Below are positions 18,701 through 27,947 of a stretch of DNA of 64,000 bases, piece by piece. This DNA comes from Nakamurella sp. (GTDB lineage: Bacteria > Actinomycetota > Actinomycetes > Mycobacteriales > Nakamurellaceae). The notes beneath the pieces were generated by a model. It saw only the letters and a list, made by a program, of their open reading frames with translations. It was not told the DNA's origin and searched no databases. The position numbers and the translations under genes are program-made. The stretch is taken from assembly GCA_017882715.1 (NCBI GenBank), contig JADGOY010000001.1, positions 1 to 64,000 of the forward strand, read 5' to 3'. Each line of letters starts with the position of its first letter. The first letter of the stretch is position 1.

Positions 18701-20143
18701 CTAGCGCGTCTGGCGGTCAGGTCCACCCTTCGCCCGGCGCAGCATGCGACGTCCGAAACGAAGGGACGTGTGCCAGTCGGAGCGCCGGAAGCCGTAGAAC
18801 TCCATGGGTGAGAGGTCGAAGATCCTCCACAGGAAGAGGATGTTCGCGTTCGCCGCGATCAGCGAGCCGACCAGGGTGGCGACCGCTGCACCCGTCGCGC
18901 CGTAGGTGGGCACGATGAGAAACAGCAGGGCGACGTTGATCAGGCAGGAGATCACCAGCGACGAACTGCGCAGACCTGGCCTGCCGCGGGCGGACAGGCC
19001 GGCGCCGGCGATGGAGCCGGGTGTGCCAAGGACCGCGGCCAACAGCAGCACGGCGGTGATCGGGATGGCCGGGGCAAAGTCGGCACCGAACAGCCAGGGC
19101 AACCACCAGATCATGGTCACGGCGGTGACCAGCCCGAGCAGCGCCGAGCCAGTGCTGGAGATACGCGCTGAGGTACCTAGGCGTTTGTCGGTGGCCTGCG
19201 CGGCGTCGGCGGAGAAGGTGACATCCCGAACCGCGCGATTGATGATCAACGGGATGTCGGCGATGGTAGCGGCGACGGCGTAGAGACCAAGCTGGTACGA
19301 GTCGGACAGCGGCGTCATCAGCGCCTGATCCAGCCGGGACAGCAGGATGCCGGAGATTGCGCCCACCCAGACCCGCATGCCGAAGCTCATGATCTGCCGT
19401 GGTCCGGTGTCCTTGCCGATATCGGGTTGGCTCGCTGCCGACCGACCGGTGCCTGGCATCCGCCAGTACGCGATGGCGCCGAGCAGCGGACCGATCGCGA
19501 TCACGATCGTGGCAGCCATCGGGGTCAGGTTTCCGGTCAGCCAGAGCGGTATCAGCGCGGCGATCCGAGCCAGTGAGGAGATGAAACGTTCGATCGACAC
19601 CCTCCGCCACAGGTGCAGACCCGAGGCCGCGCCGCGCAGCACCGCGACCACCAGGCTGGGCACGATCGCCAGCGACGCGACAGTGATCAGATGCTGGATG
19701 GTGACGTCGCCACCGCTGAGCCAGCTGGACGCCAGGATGACGGCGCCAGTGGCAGCCAGTCCGGCGAAGACCATCAGGACAAGCGCCGTGCGAGTCGCCC
19801 GGCGCACGGACACCGGAGACCGGGCCACCACGTAGTTGACCGCATCCGGGATGCCGAACGTCGCGGCGGTGATGACCAGGGTCAGTGGCGCTGTCGCGGC
19901 GGCCACCTCGCCTCGGCCGTCGACGCCCAGCGCATGCGCCAGAATCGGCGCACTGACCAGCACGGCCATCGGCGGGAAGAAGTTGCCGACGAGAGTGGCC
20001 AGCATGTTGCCGGCGACGTCACCGGGTCCCTTTGTCGTCGGTGACGTCGCGGTCGGTGACGTCGGGGTCGGTGACGTCGGGGTCGGTGACGTCGGGGTCG
20101 GGGTCGACGCTGTCTGACCGGAACGGTCAGCGTCCTCGGGCAC
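18701..20143 (-). CDS. Polysaccharide flippase (MATE/Wzx-like)
   Basis: 480 aa with many TM helices, Wzx-type layout; N-terminal (TPTSP)n repeat. Confidence 0.8.
   Translation of the reverse strand: MPEDADRSGQTASTPTPTSPTPTSPTPTSPTATSPTTKGPGDVAGNMLATLVGNFFPPMAVLVSAPILAHALGVDGRGEVAAATAPLTLVITAATFGIPDAVNYVVARSPVSVRRATRTALVLMVFAGLAATGAVILASSWLSGGDVTIQHLITVASLAIVPSLVVAVLRGAASGLHLWRRVSIERFISSLARIAALIPLWLTGNLTPMAATIVIAIGPLLGAIAYWRMPGTGRSAASQPDIGKDTGPRQIMSFGMRVWVGAISGILLSRLDQALMTPLSDSYQLGLYAVAATIADIPLIINRAVRDVTFSADAAQATDKRLGTSARISSTGSALLGLVTAVTMIWWLPWLFGADFAPAIPITAVLLLAAVLGTPGSIAGAGLSARGRPGLRSSSLVISCLINVALLFLIVPTYGATGAAVATLVGSLIAANANILFLWRIFDLSPMEFYGFRRSDWHTSLRFGRRMLRRAKGGPDRQTR
20041..20100. repeat. 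Four tandem 15-bp units GTGACGTCGSGGTCG
   Basis: Units at 20041, 20056, 20071 and 20086; encode the TPTSP repeats at the flippase N-terminus. Confidence 0.95.
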
Positions 20144-20565
20144 TCGTCACATCCCCCGTCCTACCCGTTCCGAACACCGCGACTTCGTCGTTCTCGAGGT
20201 GCACCGCCCACGCTGGGTGGCCACGCCTTCCCCGCTCGCACGAGGGAGACATGGCCGTGCAGGTGGGCCCCAAGTGCACATCGCGGGTATTCCCCCGGCG
20301 CTCGCCCAGTCTATGTCGCCGCCGCAGATGTCTTGAGTGCCAAAGATGACAGAGCGTTGCATTCGGTGGCACCCCCGGGGCCCTGAAAGAGCCACGTGGA
20401 CTCGCAAATGGCGGGATGTCATGACAGAATGTCGTCGTACGGCTGTGAATAGCACCGCAGATGTGCTTTGATGCTCAGACGGCCCAGCGGCAATGCGACT
20501 CAGCTTCGGGCGGTAGCCTGAGTGGCTCGGGGCACGAAACTGGCCACCACGGCAAGGGGACAAGG

Positions 20566-22182
20566 GTGGATCTTCACGGCTACGCACAGGCCGTCCGGAA
20601 GTACTGGTGGCTGGTGCTGCTGGTCGCCGGCCTCTGCGTGGGCACGTCCATCGTGCTGACCTACACGGCCAAGCCGCAATACGAGAGTTCGGTGACTTTC
20701 TTTGTCTCCACTCCACCGAACGCCGATGGCACAGCGCTGCAGGCCGATCAGTACGCGCAACGCCGGGTCAATTCGTATGTGGGCCTGCTGACGAGTGAGC
20801 GGCTGGCCCAGATGATCATCGATTCGACCCATGTCGACATGTCCGTGTCCGAGGTCACGAGGTCGATTGCGGCGTCTGCGGACCTGAACACGGTGTTGCT
20901 CACCGCGACGGTCACCGACAGCTCACCTGATCGTTCCTTGGCAATCGCGACAGCCCTGTCGACGCAGTTCGCTGTCATGGTCAACCAGCTGGACAACCAT
21001 GGGACTCCCGAGAACGCCAACGTCGTGCTCAACGTCGTGTCCGGACCGACACTGAATCCGGTTCCGGTCTCACCGCGCAAGACGCTCAACATCGGGGTCG
21101 GCGTGTTGCTGGGTCTGGCGCTCGGTCTTGCGGCCGCGATCCTCCGCGAGGTCCTGGACAACACGGTTCGCTCCCCGCAGGTGCTGCGGACGCTGACCGA
21201 CGCTCCGGTGCTGGGCGTCATCGCAGCGGATCGCCGCTCCAAGAAGTCTCCATTGATCGTCGACGACCACGCCCGATCGGTGCGGGCGGAGGCTTTCCGG
21301 CAGCTGCGAACGAATCTCCAGTTCATCGACGCCGCGCGGCCGGTCGGCGTGCTGGTGGTGACGTCGTCGATTGCGGACGAAGGAAAGTCCACCACCGCGA
21401 TCAACCTTGCCGTGTCGTTCTCGGATTCGGGGCGTCGCGTCCTGCTCATCGAGGCCGACCTGCGACGACCGCGGGTGGCCGAGTACCTGGGGGTGGAGGG
21501 TGCGGTCGGGCTCACCAATGTCCTGGTGGGGCAGACAGCCATCGACGATGTGCTGCAGCCGTGGGGTCGCGGCGGCCTGACGGTCCTGCCCAGCGGGACA
21601 ATCCCACCCAACCCCTCGGAATTGATGGGTAGCCCCCTGATGGCCGAGTTGATCATTCAACTCCGCAAGAGCTTCGACATGATCATCATCGACACTCCGC
21701 CGTTGTTGCCGGTCACCGATGCGGCAGTGGGCTCCCGGCTGGCAGACGGAGTCGTCGTCGTCGTCCGGTACGGCAAGACCACACGAAACCAGGTGAGCAC
21801 GGCCCTCCGATCGCTGGCTGCCGTCGATGCCCGGGTTCTGGGCACGGTGCTCACCATGAGCCCGGTGAAGGGCGCCGAGGCCTATTCCGCCTACGGGTAC
21901 TACGACGACGAGAGGTTGGAACGGTCGACACCGCAGGATTCCACCCCGCGGAGGCTGGAAACCGCGCAGGCTGCCGCGTCGGCCAAGCCGGTCAAACAGG
22001 CCAGACCTTTCGGTCGGATGGCCGGCCTCCGGCGACCCAGACCATCGACCCGCGTCGGCGAACGGTCGACCGACGAACCGGCCACGTCGACCAACGGGTC
22101 GAGTCAGCAGCCGACCTCGGGTTCCGCCGACTCCGACGCCGACGCCGACGCGCGCGGGGCGTCGACCGGCTCGATCACCTAG
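20566..22182 (+). CDS. Wzz-domain polysaccharide biosynthesis tyrosine autokinase (BY-kinase)
   Basis: Wzz-type N-terminus; Walker A SSIADEGKSTTAINLAVSFSDSG; Walker A' LLIEADLRRP; MIIIDTPPLLPVTDA. Confidence 0.9.
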   Translation: MDLHGYAQAVRKYWWLVLLVAGLCVGTSIVLTYTAKPQYESSVTFFVSTPPNADGTALQADQYAQRRVNSYVGLLTSERLAQMIIDSTHVDMSVSEVTRSIAASADLNTVLLTATVTDSSPDRSLAIATALSTQFAVMVNQLDNHGTPENANVVLNVVSGPTLNPVPVSPRKTLNIGVGVLLGLALGLAAAILREVLDNTVRSPQVLRTLTDAPVLGVIAADRRSKKSPLIVDDHARSVRAEAFRQLRTNLQFIDAARPVGVLVVTSSIADEGKSTTAINLAVSFSDSGRRVLLIEADLRRPRVAEYLGVEGAVGLTNVLVGQTAIDDVLQPWGRGGLTVLPSGTIPPNPSELMGSPLMAELIIQLRKSFDMIIIDTPPLLPVTDAAVGSRLADGVVVVVRYGKTTRNQVSTALRSLAAVDARVLGTVLTMSPVKGAEAYSAYGYYDDERLERSTPQDSTPRRLETAQAAASAKPVKQARPFGRMAGLRRPRPSTRVGERSTDEPATSTNGSSQQPTSGSADSDADADARGASTGSIT

Positions 22183-22623
22183 CACTCACGGCTACCCGGC
22201 ATCCCGAGCAGCCGGATATTCCGTGCCGCCGGACATTGCCGCGCGCCAGCCATCGCCGCAGCGCCACGACGCAAGACGACGGCCCACGACTGTCCGAATC
22301 GCGGTTCGAGGTCATCTTCGGAGCCCCAAGTCTGGCTGTCAGTCACGATAGGTGAACAGCGGGTAGCCGAGCTCGGGGTTCACCTAATGTCCCGTCATAC
22401 CGGGCAAAACCGGTGTCGGTTCAGGTTGCCTGGGCGTTACGTTCCAATTGGGTGAAGTTCGCCGCAGCTCAGTGAGCAAGAGCGCTTTGCGACGCGCAAT
22501 TGGGGGTCATCTGTACCTCATTCGGGTGAGAACTGCTGCTGATGAGTTCTCTTCGGTTACTATGAATAACAGTCGACGCGCAGATGTTCCCAATGATGCA
22601 GATGGGCTAGCGTTTGATGGCCC

Positions 22624-23097
22624 TTGATGTTCAACTTTGGAGAAGACGTGTCTGTCCGGATCGGCTACGCCCCGGGTGCCTACGACCTCTTTCATGTCGG
22701 CCATCTCAATTTGCTCCGTCACGCCAAGGGTTGCTGCGACTTTCTCATCGCCGGCGTCGTGTCCGACGAGATGTGTGAACTGACCAAGGGCCGCCGCCCG
22801 GTCGTCCCGCTCGCGGAGCGCCTGGAGATCGTTTCGCACATCTCCTACGTCGACCGCGCCATCGCCGAGATCGTACCGGACAAGCTCGAAACCTGGGAGT
22901 CGGTCGGTTTTGACGTGTTGTTCAAGGGTGACGACTGGCGGGGCACTGCGAAGGGCGCGAAGCTGGAGCGCGACTTCGCCACGGTCGGAGTGGAGATCGT
23001 GTACTTCCCGTACACCGTGCACACCTCGAGCACCATGCTCAGGCGCGTCCTGTCCGGCATCGCAGGCGAACGGGGACACATCGAGGCGGCTGGGTGA
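22624..23097 (+). CDS. Cytidylyltransferase-like protein (glycerol-3-phosphate cytidylyltransferase family)
   Basis: GYAPGAYDLFHVGHLNLLRHAK (HxGH motif), FKGDDWRG, HTSSTMLRRVL. Confidence 0.85.
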   Translation: MMFNFGEDVSVRIGYAPGAYDLFHVGHLNLLRHAKGCCDFLIAGVVSDEMCELTKGRRPVVPLAERLEIVSHISYVDRAIAEIVPDKLETWESVGFDVLFKGDDWRGTAKGAKLERDFATVGVEIVYFPYTVHTSSTMLRRVLSGIAGERGHIEAAG

Positions 23098-23396
23098 CCG
23101 CCGTCGCGAGCACTCCAAGATACCGACACGAGGAGTGGCAGTCGTCAGTGCAAACTCACCCGAAAGGTGGGGTTTTGACGGGATGGTTCCCAAAGTCGTC
23201 GCTGATAGTTACATTGGAGTGTATCAGCACCGGGGCCGATGCCCCGTTTGACGGGGCGGGACAGGGCTCATATGTCAGGCGAGAACCATTGTCTGATGGA
23301 TGTGGTCACCGCCAGGGGTGACCGACCACTTCGAGGGGCCGGCGATTGATGCAGCTGTCGCCTCCGCCGCTCGCGCGAGACATCGAGGTAGTGCAG

Positions 23397-25082
23397 ATGG
23401 CGCTGACGACCGAACCGGTCGCTTCCCCACGGCACGAGCACCGGATGGTGCGCGCTGGGACAGGTGTCGGGACAGGTTTGGATGTCGGTCCGCACGTGCC
23501 GACTGCGCCGACGGCCTCGCCAGCTGTGGCCGAGCGGGATTTCGACAGTGCGACGTTCGACAGTGCGACGTTCGACAGCACCGCTGCTGACAGCACCGCT
23601 CGTGACAGCATCACCGCTGACAGCACCGGGGCACGTTCCAAGCGACGCAGCTGGGGCCAGCGCTATGCGAGCCGGCTCGCGGTGACCGACCTGATTGCCC
23701 TGGTGTGGGCGGCTGTCGGCGTACACCTGGTGCAGCCGCAGGTCAGCCGCTCGGCCTTCACCAGCGAACCGCTCAACCTGAGCTTCGTCGCTTTGACGGT
23801 GGGGCTGCTGTCCGTGTGGCTGTTCGCGCTGCACTTGTCCAGTCGGGATCCGAAGGCGATCGGGCACGGTCCGACCGAGTACAAGCAGATCGTCCACGCC
23901 ACCTTGGTCGTCTTCGGTCTGGTCGCGATCGCTGCCTACCTGTTCCAGCTGGACCTCCCGCGCAGCTACCTGTTGGTGATGATGCCCGCCGGATTGGGTG
24001 CGGTACTGGCGTCACGCTTCATCTGGCGTCGCTGGCTGCACCGCCGGCGCGATATCGGTGAGTTCATGTCCGAGGTGCTGGCGGTCGGCAACATCCCCAC
24101 CGTGACCGAACTGCTACGCGACCTTCGGCGAGCACCACGTGCGGGATACAAGGTCATCGGTGTCTGTGTGAGCCAGGATGCGCAGTCGGTCGACCACGAC
24201 GGTGGCGCCCTGCTCTCTATCGATGGGGTGCCGGTCCTCGGCGATCTCACGTCTGTCGCCGAGGTTGTTCGCCGGTCCGGCGCCGACACTGTCGCCGTCA
24301 CTGCGACGTCTGCCTTCGGACCGAGCGCGGTGCGCCGGCTCAGCTGGGAATTGGAAGACACCGATTCCGACCTCGTGCTCGCGCCGGCCCTGACGAACAT
24401 CGCGGGACCGAGGATCCACACCCAGCCCGTCGCCGGCCTGCCGTTGATCCACGTCGATCGTCCTACCTATCGCGGGGCGAACCGGATTCTGAAGAAGACA
24501 TTCGACGCGGTGGGCAGTGTCCTGCTGGTGTTGCTGCTGTCGCCCGTTCTGATCGCCGTCGCCATCGCGGTCAAGGTGACCAGCAAGGGCCCGGTCTTCT
24601 TCCGTCAGGAACGGGTCGGCATCAATGGCGAGATGTTCCGGATGATCAAGTTTCGGTCGATGGTGGTCGACGCGGAAGCGCGCCTGGCCGCTCTCAAGGC
24701 CGAGCAGCACGACGCAGGAAACGAAGTGCTGTTCAAGATCAGGAACGACCCTCGGATCACCAAGGTCGGCAAGTTCATCCGGCGATTCAGCATCGACGAG
24801 CTTCCCCAACTCTTCAACGTCGTGTTCGCAGACATGAGCCTCGTCGGTCCGCGTCCGCCGCTGATGGCCGAGGTCGAGCTCTACGGTGACGAGGCGCGCC
24901 GCCGGCTCCTGGTCAAGCCGGGCATGACCGGCCTCTGGCAGGTGTCCGGCAGGTCGGACCTGACGTGGGAAGACACGGTTCGGCTGGACGTCTACTACGT
25001 GGAGAACTGGTCGATCACGGGTGACGTCGTGATCCTGTGGAAGACCGCCAAGGCAGTCGTGTCGTCCAGCGGCGCTTACTGA
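23397..25082 (+). CDS. Exopolysaccharide biosynthesis polyprenyl glycosylphosphotransferase
   Basis: KKTFDAVGSVLLVLLLSPVLIAVAIAVKVTSKGPVFFRQERVGINGEMFRMIKFRSM; RRFSIDELPQLFNVVFADMSLVGPRPP; GLWQVSGRSDLTWEDTVRLDVYYVENWS. Confidence 0.93.
   Translation: MALTTEPVASPRHEHRMVRAGTGVGTGLDVGPHVPTAPTASPAVAERDFDSATFDSATFDSTAADSTARDSITADSTGARSKRRSWGQRYASRLAVTDLIALVWAAVGVHLVQPQVSRSAFTSEPLNLSFVALTVGLLSVWLFALHLSSRDPKAIGHGPTEYKQIVHATLVVFGLVAIAAYLFQLDLPRSYLLVMMPAGLGAVLASRFIWRRWLHRRRDIGEFMSEVLAVGNIPTVTELLRDLRRAPRAGYKVIGVCVSQDAQSVDHDGGALLSIDGVPVLGDLTSVAEVVRRSGADTVAVTATSAFGPSAVRRLSWELEDTDSDLVLAPALTNIAGPRIHTQPVAGLPLIHVDRPTYRGANRILKKTFDAVGSVLLVLLLSPVLIAVAIAVKVTSKGPVFFRQERVGINGEMFRMIKFRSMVVDAEARLAALKAEQHDAGNEVLFKIRNDPRITKVGKFIRRFSIDELPQLFNVVFADMSLVGPRPPLMAEVELYGDEARRRLLVKPGMTGLWQVSGRSDLTWEDTVRLDVYYVENWSITGDVVILWKTAKAVVSSSGAY
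23541..23630 (+). repeat. Six degenerate tandem 15-bp units encoding FDSAT/ADSTA repeats
   Basis: TTCGACAGTGCGACG x2 then diverged units, encoding FDSAT FDSAT FDSTA ADSTA RDSIT ADSTG. Confidence 0.9.
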
Positions 25083-25094
25083 GCGATCACCACA

Positions 25095-25127
25095 GCGACG
25101 CCCGGGCCCAGGTGGCCCGGGCGTCGC
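25095..25127 (+). terminator. Hairpin after the sugar-transferase gene
   Basis: Perfect 14-bp stem GCGACGCCCGGGCC / GGCCCGGGCGTCGC with 5-nt loop, 13 nt after the stop. Confidence 0.8.
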
Positions 25128-25265
25128 CGTGTTCCGGGTCGACACCGGTGCGGAACGTCGTGTCCGGCCCACCGGTCTGCTGTTCGGATCGCGCGATCGG
25201 CTGTGGCAGGCTGAGCGGGGCCGCCATGTCGGGCGGGTATCCGGCGGCGGCGTCTGACATGGAAG

Positions 25266-26153
25266 GTGACGTGCGTGTTCTCTGGCCGGGTTGTGAGCGC
25301 CCTGATCGGGGTGTCCGTTGTGGTGTTGACGGTTTCCGCATGTTCCAACCCTCCGAGTTCGGCGGCGCAGGTCGGAGATGTGTCGATCTCCGAGGCCGCG
25401 ATCTTCGATCGGTCGGCGGCCATGGTCCAGGCGCAGCAGACCACCGGCGCGACGGTCAGCACGAGTGCCGTCGCCGAGGTCAACCGCGGCCAAACCACGG
25501 CCGCCATCCGCGGTCAGCTGCTCGATCTGGCGGCCTCCGCGGCCGGCGTGGTGGTGACCGACGCGGATGTCAACGCCGCGCTGACCGGTGCCGGATCCGG
25601 CGCGGCCGCCACGCAACTGGGTGTCCCGGAGTCCGCGGTTCCGGACGCCGTTCGCGATCTGCTGCGGCTGGAGGGTCTGGCGAAGGTCCTGCCGGCGCAG
25701 GGAGCGCCCGTCACCAACGTCGGTGTCACCGTGGACGGGGTGACCGTCGACACCCGCGAGGATGCCATCACGACGCGCAACCAGTTCCTGGCCGACCCGG
25801 CAGGGGTCGACGAGTTGATCGCGGCGTCGACCAAGGGTCTGCAACGCCAGCAACTGAGCCTGCTGACCACACCGATGGCCGGCCCGACCGGGGTGTTCAG
25901 TGCCAAGGTCGGTGACGTCATCCTGTATCCGTCGCAGGGCAGCTACCTGGTCCTTCGAGTGCTCGACCGGGCCGAGCAGCCGGCTCTGCTCACCGCCGCC
26001 GATCTGCAACAGCAGCAGATAACCGGCGCATTCGACCTGGGCGCGCTACTGCTGGCGCCCTACGCGGAGCGGGCCGGCGTCACGGTGAACCCCCGTCTCG
26101 GCGCCTGGGACCCGTTTGCGTTACAGGTGGTTCCGGGGGGCAGTGGTTTGTGA
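25266..26153 (+). CDS. SurA N-terminal-domain-like lipoprotein
   Basis: Signal with VLTVSAC lipobox, AAQVGDVSISEAAIFDRSAAMVQ, located directly before mazG. Confidence 0.7.
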   Translation: MTCVFSGRVVSALIGVSVVVLTVSACSNPPSSAAQVGDVSISEAAIFDRSAAMVQAQQTTGATVSTSAVAEVNRGQTTAAIRGQLLDLAASAAGVVVTDADVNAALTGAGSGAAATQLGVPESAVPDAVRDLLRLEGLAKVLPAQGAPVTNVGVTVDGVTVDTREDAITTRNQFLADPAGVDELIAASTKGLQRQQLSLLTTPMAGPTGVFSAKVGDVILYPSQGSYLVLRVLDRAEQPALLTAADLQQQQITGAFDLGALLLAPYAERAGVTVNPRLGAWDPFALQVVPGGSGL

Positions 26154-26192
26154 CCGAGGTTGGTGACCGTGTTGGTGATCGTGGTCGGTGAT

Positions 26193-26933
26193 ATGGACAC
26201 CGGAACTGCTTCGGCTGGCCCGGACGGTGGCCTGCTGCTCGAGGCCGTGGCGGTCATGGACCGGCTACGATCGCCCGGCGGTTGCCCCTGGGACGCCGAA
26301 CAGACTCACGTCTCCCTCCTGCGGTACCTGATCGAGGAGTGCTACGAGCTGGTCGACGCGGTCGAGCGCGGTGACCGCCCCGGCATCCGGGAAGAACTCG
26401 GAGACGTGCTGTTACAGGTCCTGTTCCATGCCAGGATCGCCGCGGAAACGCCGGCCGACCGGGGCGGCTTCGACATCGACGATGTCGCGGGTGATCTGGT
26501 TGACAAGCTGCTGCGGCGGCATCCGCACGTGTTCGGCACGGCAACCGCAACGACCTCAGCCACCGACGCCACCGCCGGACCGGACGATGCGCCATCCGAC
26601 GTCACAACTCCGACGCTCGCGGCCGCCGACCAGCAGGACCGCTGGGACCAACTGAAGAAGTTCGAACAGGGCCGCTCCGGTGCGCTCGCCGGTGTCCCGC
26701 TGGGGCAGCCGTCCGCGGCGCTGGCCGGCAAGCTGGGGCAGCGCGCCGAGAGGTTCGGCCTTCGGGTGGAGCTGCCGGCCGGAGACTCCGTCGGTGAACA
26801 GCTGTTCCGGATCGCCTTCCAGGCCGGGGCCCGCGGAGAGGATCCGGAATCGGCCATGCGAGAGGTGGCCCGCGCGCACGCCCAGGCGCTCCGGCTGGCG
26901 GAATTGGTGGGCGAGCGGTTGAGCGACCACTGA
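26193..26933 (+). CDS. mazG: Nucleoside triphosphate pyrophosphohydrolase MazG
   Basis: [40 protein letters not shown]...[17 protein letters not shown]. Confidence 0.92.
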   Translation: MDTGTASAGPDGGLLLEAVAVMDRLRSPGGCPWDAEQTHVSLLRYLIEECYELVDAVERGDRPGIREELGDVLLQVLFHARIAAETPADRGGFDIDDVAGDLVDKLLRRHPHVFGTATATTSATDATAGPDDAPSDVTTPTLAAADQQDRWDQLKKFEQGRSGALAGVPLGQPSAALAGKLGQRAERFGLRVELPAGDSVGEQLFRIAFQAGARGEDPESAMREVARAHAQALRLAELVGERLSDH

Positions 26934-27005
26934 CCGACAAGCCACTGACCGACAAACCACTGACCGACAAACCACGGATTGCCAAACCACTGACCGACAG
27001 ACCCG
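26926..27005 (+). repeat. 15-bp tandem repeat (TGACCGACAAACCAC), five units, beginning at the mazG stop codon
   Basis: Units at 26931, 26946, 26961, 26976 (diverged) and 26991; the mazG TGA is the first three bases of unit 1. Confidence 0.93.
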
Positions 27006-27071
27006 CCGGCCGACCCGAACGGGCCGGCTGACCGGTGCGGCACCGCGAACCGAGCAGTTCACATCTGCGTG

Positions 27072-27830
27072 TCAGGTCACGTCCCGGCGTCGGAATCCGA
27101 TAACTCCGGCTATGACGAGCGCCGCCGCCAGGGCGACCATGACGATTGCCGGGGTCCATCGCATGGCCTCGGCAGGCACGGTGGGACGTGCGAGTACGGC
27201 CGCCCACGGGCTGGTCGTCGCCGTCCCCGTAGTGCCGCAGTGAACAGCTCCTCCAACGTCGGCAGTGTCGCCGACAGGCTGCGGATCCGGCCTGCGACGA
27301 GAATCCGCATGACGGAATCGATCTCGGCGGTATAGACGTCGACATGAATCCTGGAGCCCTCGACGGCGAGGTCATGCACGCCGGCGGCGGCCCGCAGCGC
27401 ATCCGGAACGCTGTCCAACTCGACGGCGATGCTGGTCCGGGTGAGATGTCGCAGCCCGAACAGCGTGCCGGTCTCGACGACCGCGCCGACCTGATGATGC
27501 TGACGCGATCGCATAGTGCTTCGATCTCGGACAGGATGTGGCTGGACAGCAGTACCGTCCGTCCCCGCCCGCTCGGGTTGATGCAGTCCTGGAACACGGC
27601 CTCCATCAATGGGTCGAGCCCGGTGGTCGGTTCGTCCATGATCAGCAGTTCGACATCGGAGGCCAGCGCGGCGACGATGGCAACCTTCTGCCTGTTGCCC
27701 TGGAATAGGTGCGACCCTTCTTCCGCGGATCCAGCTCGAATCGCTCGAGCAATTCGTCGCGGCGGCGGGTGTCCATACTTCCGCGCAGGCGGGCCAGCAC
27801 GTCGATCATCTCCGTTTTCCCGCACAGACA
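27072..27830 (-). pseudogene. Decayed ABC transporter ATPase with C-terminal remnant of an ABC-2-type permease
   Basis: Minus-strand fragments [64 protein letters not shown] and [29 protein letters not shown] in different frames; no Walker A; remnant [24 protein letters not shown]-stop. Confidence 0.8.
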
Positions 27831-27947
27831 TCCGGCGCGCGCGTCAACTTCGCAGGCGCGGATCTACTCGCCGAAAATGTGACGCGAGTGGCGCGAGTCG
27901 ACGAGTTCAGCCGCGCCACGGAAGATGATCCGCGCGATCCACACAGG

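Noticed and set aside
326-25082. Whole EPS region as a mobile genomic island
   Set aside because: No integrase, transposase, att-type repeats or tRNA border seen within the window; accessory character is clear but mobility is not supported.
24114-26009. 631-aa minus-strand ORF
   Set aside because: Runs antisense across the sugar transferase and SurA-like genes; low-complexity composition and no family resemblance.
26926-27005. Possible CRISPR array
   Set aside because: Direct 15-bp units without spacers and no cas genes in the window; it is a minisatellite. The same applies to arrays at 20041, 23541, 46301, 54272, 56524 and 62723.
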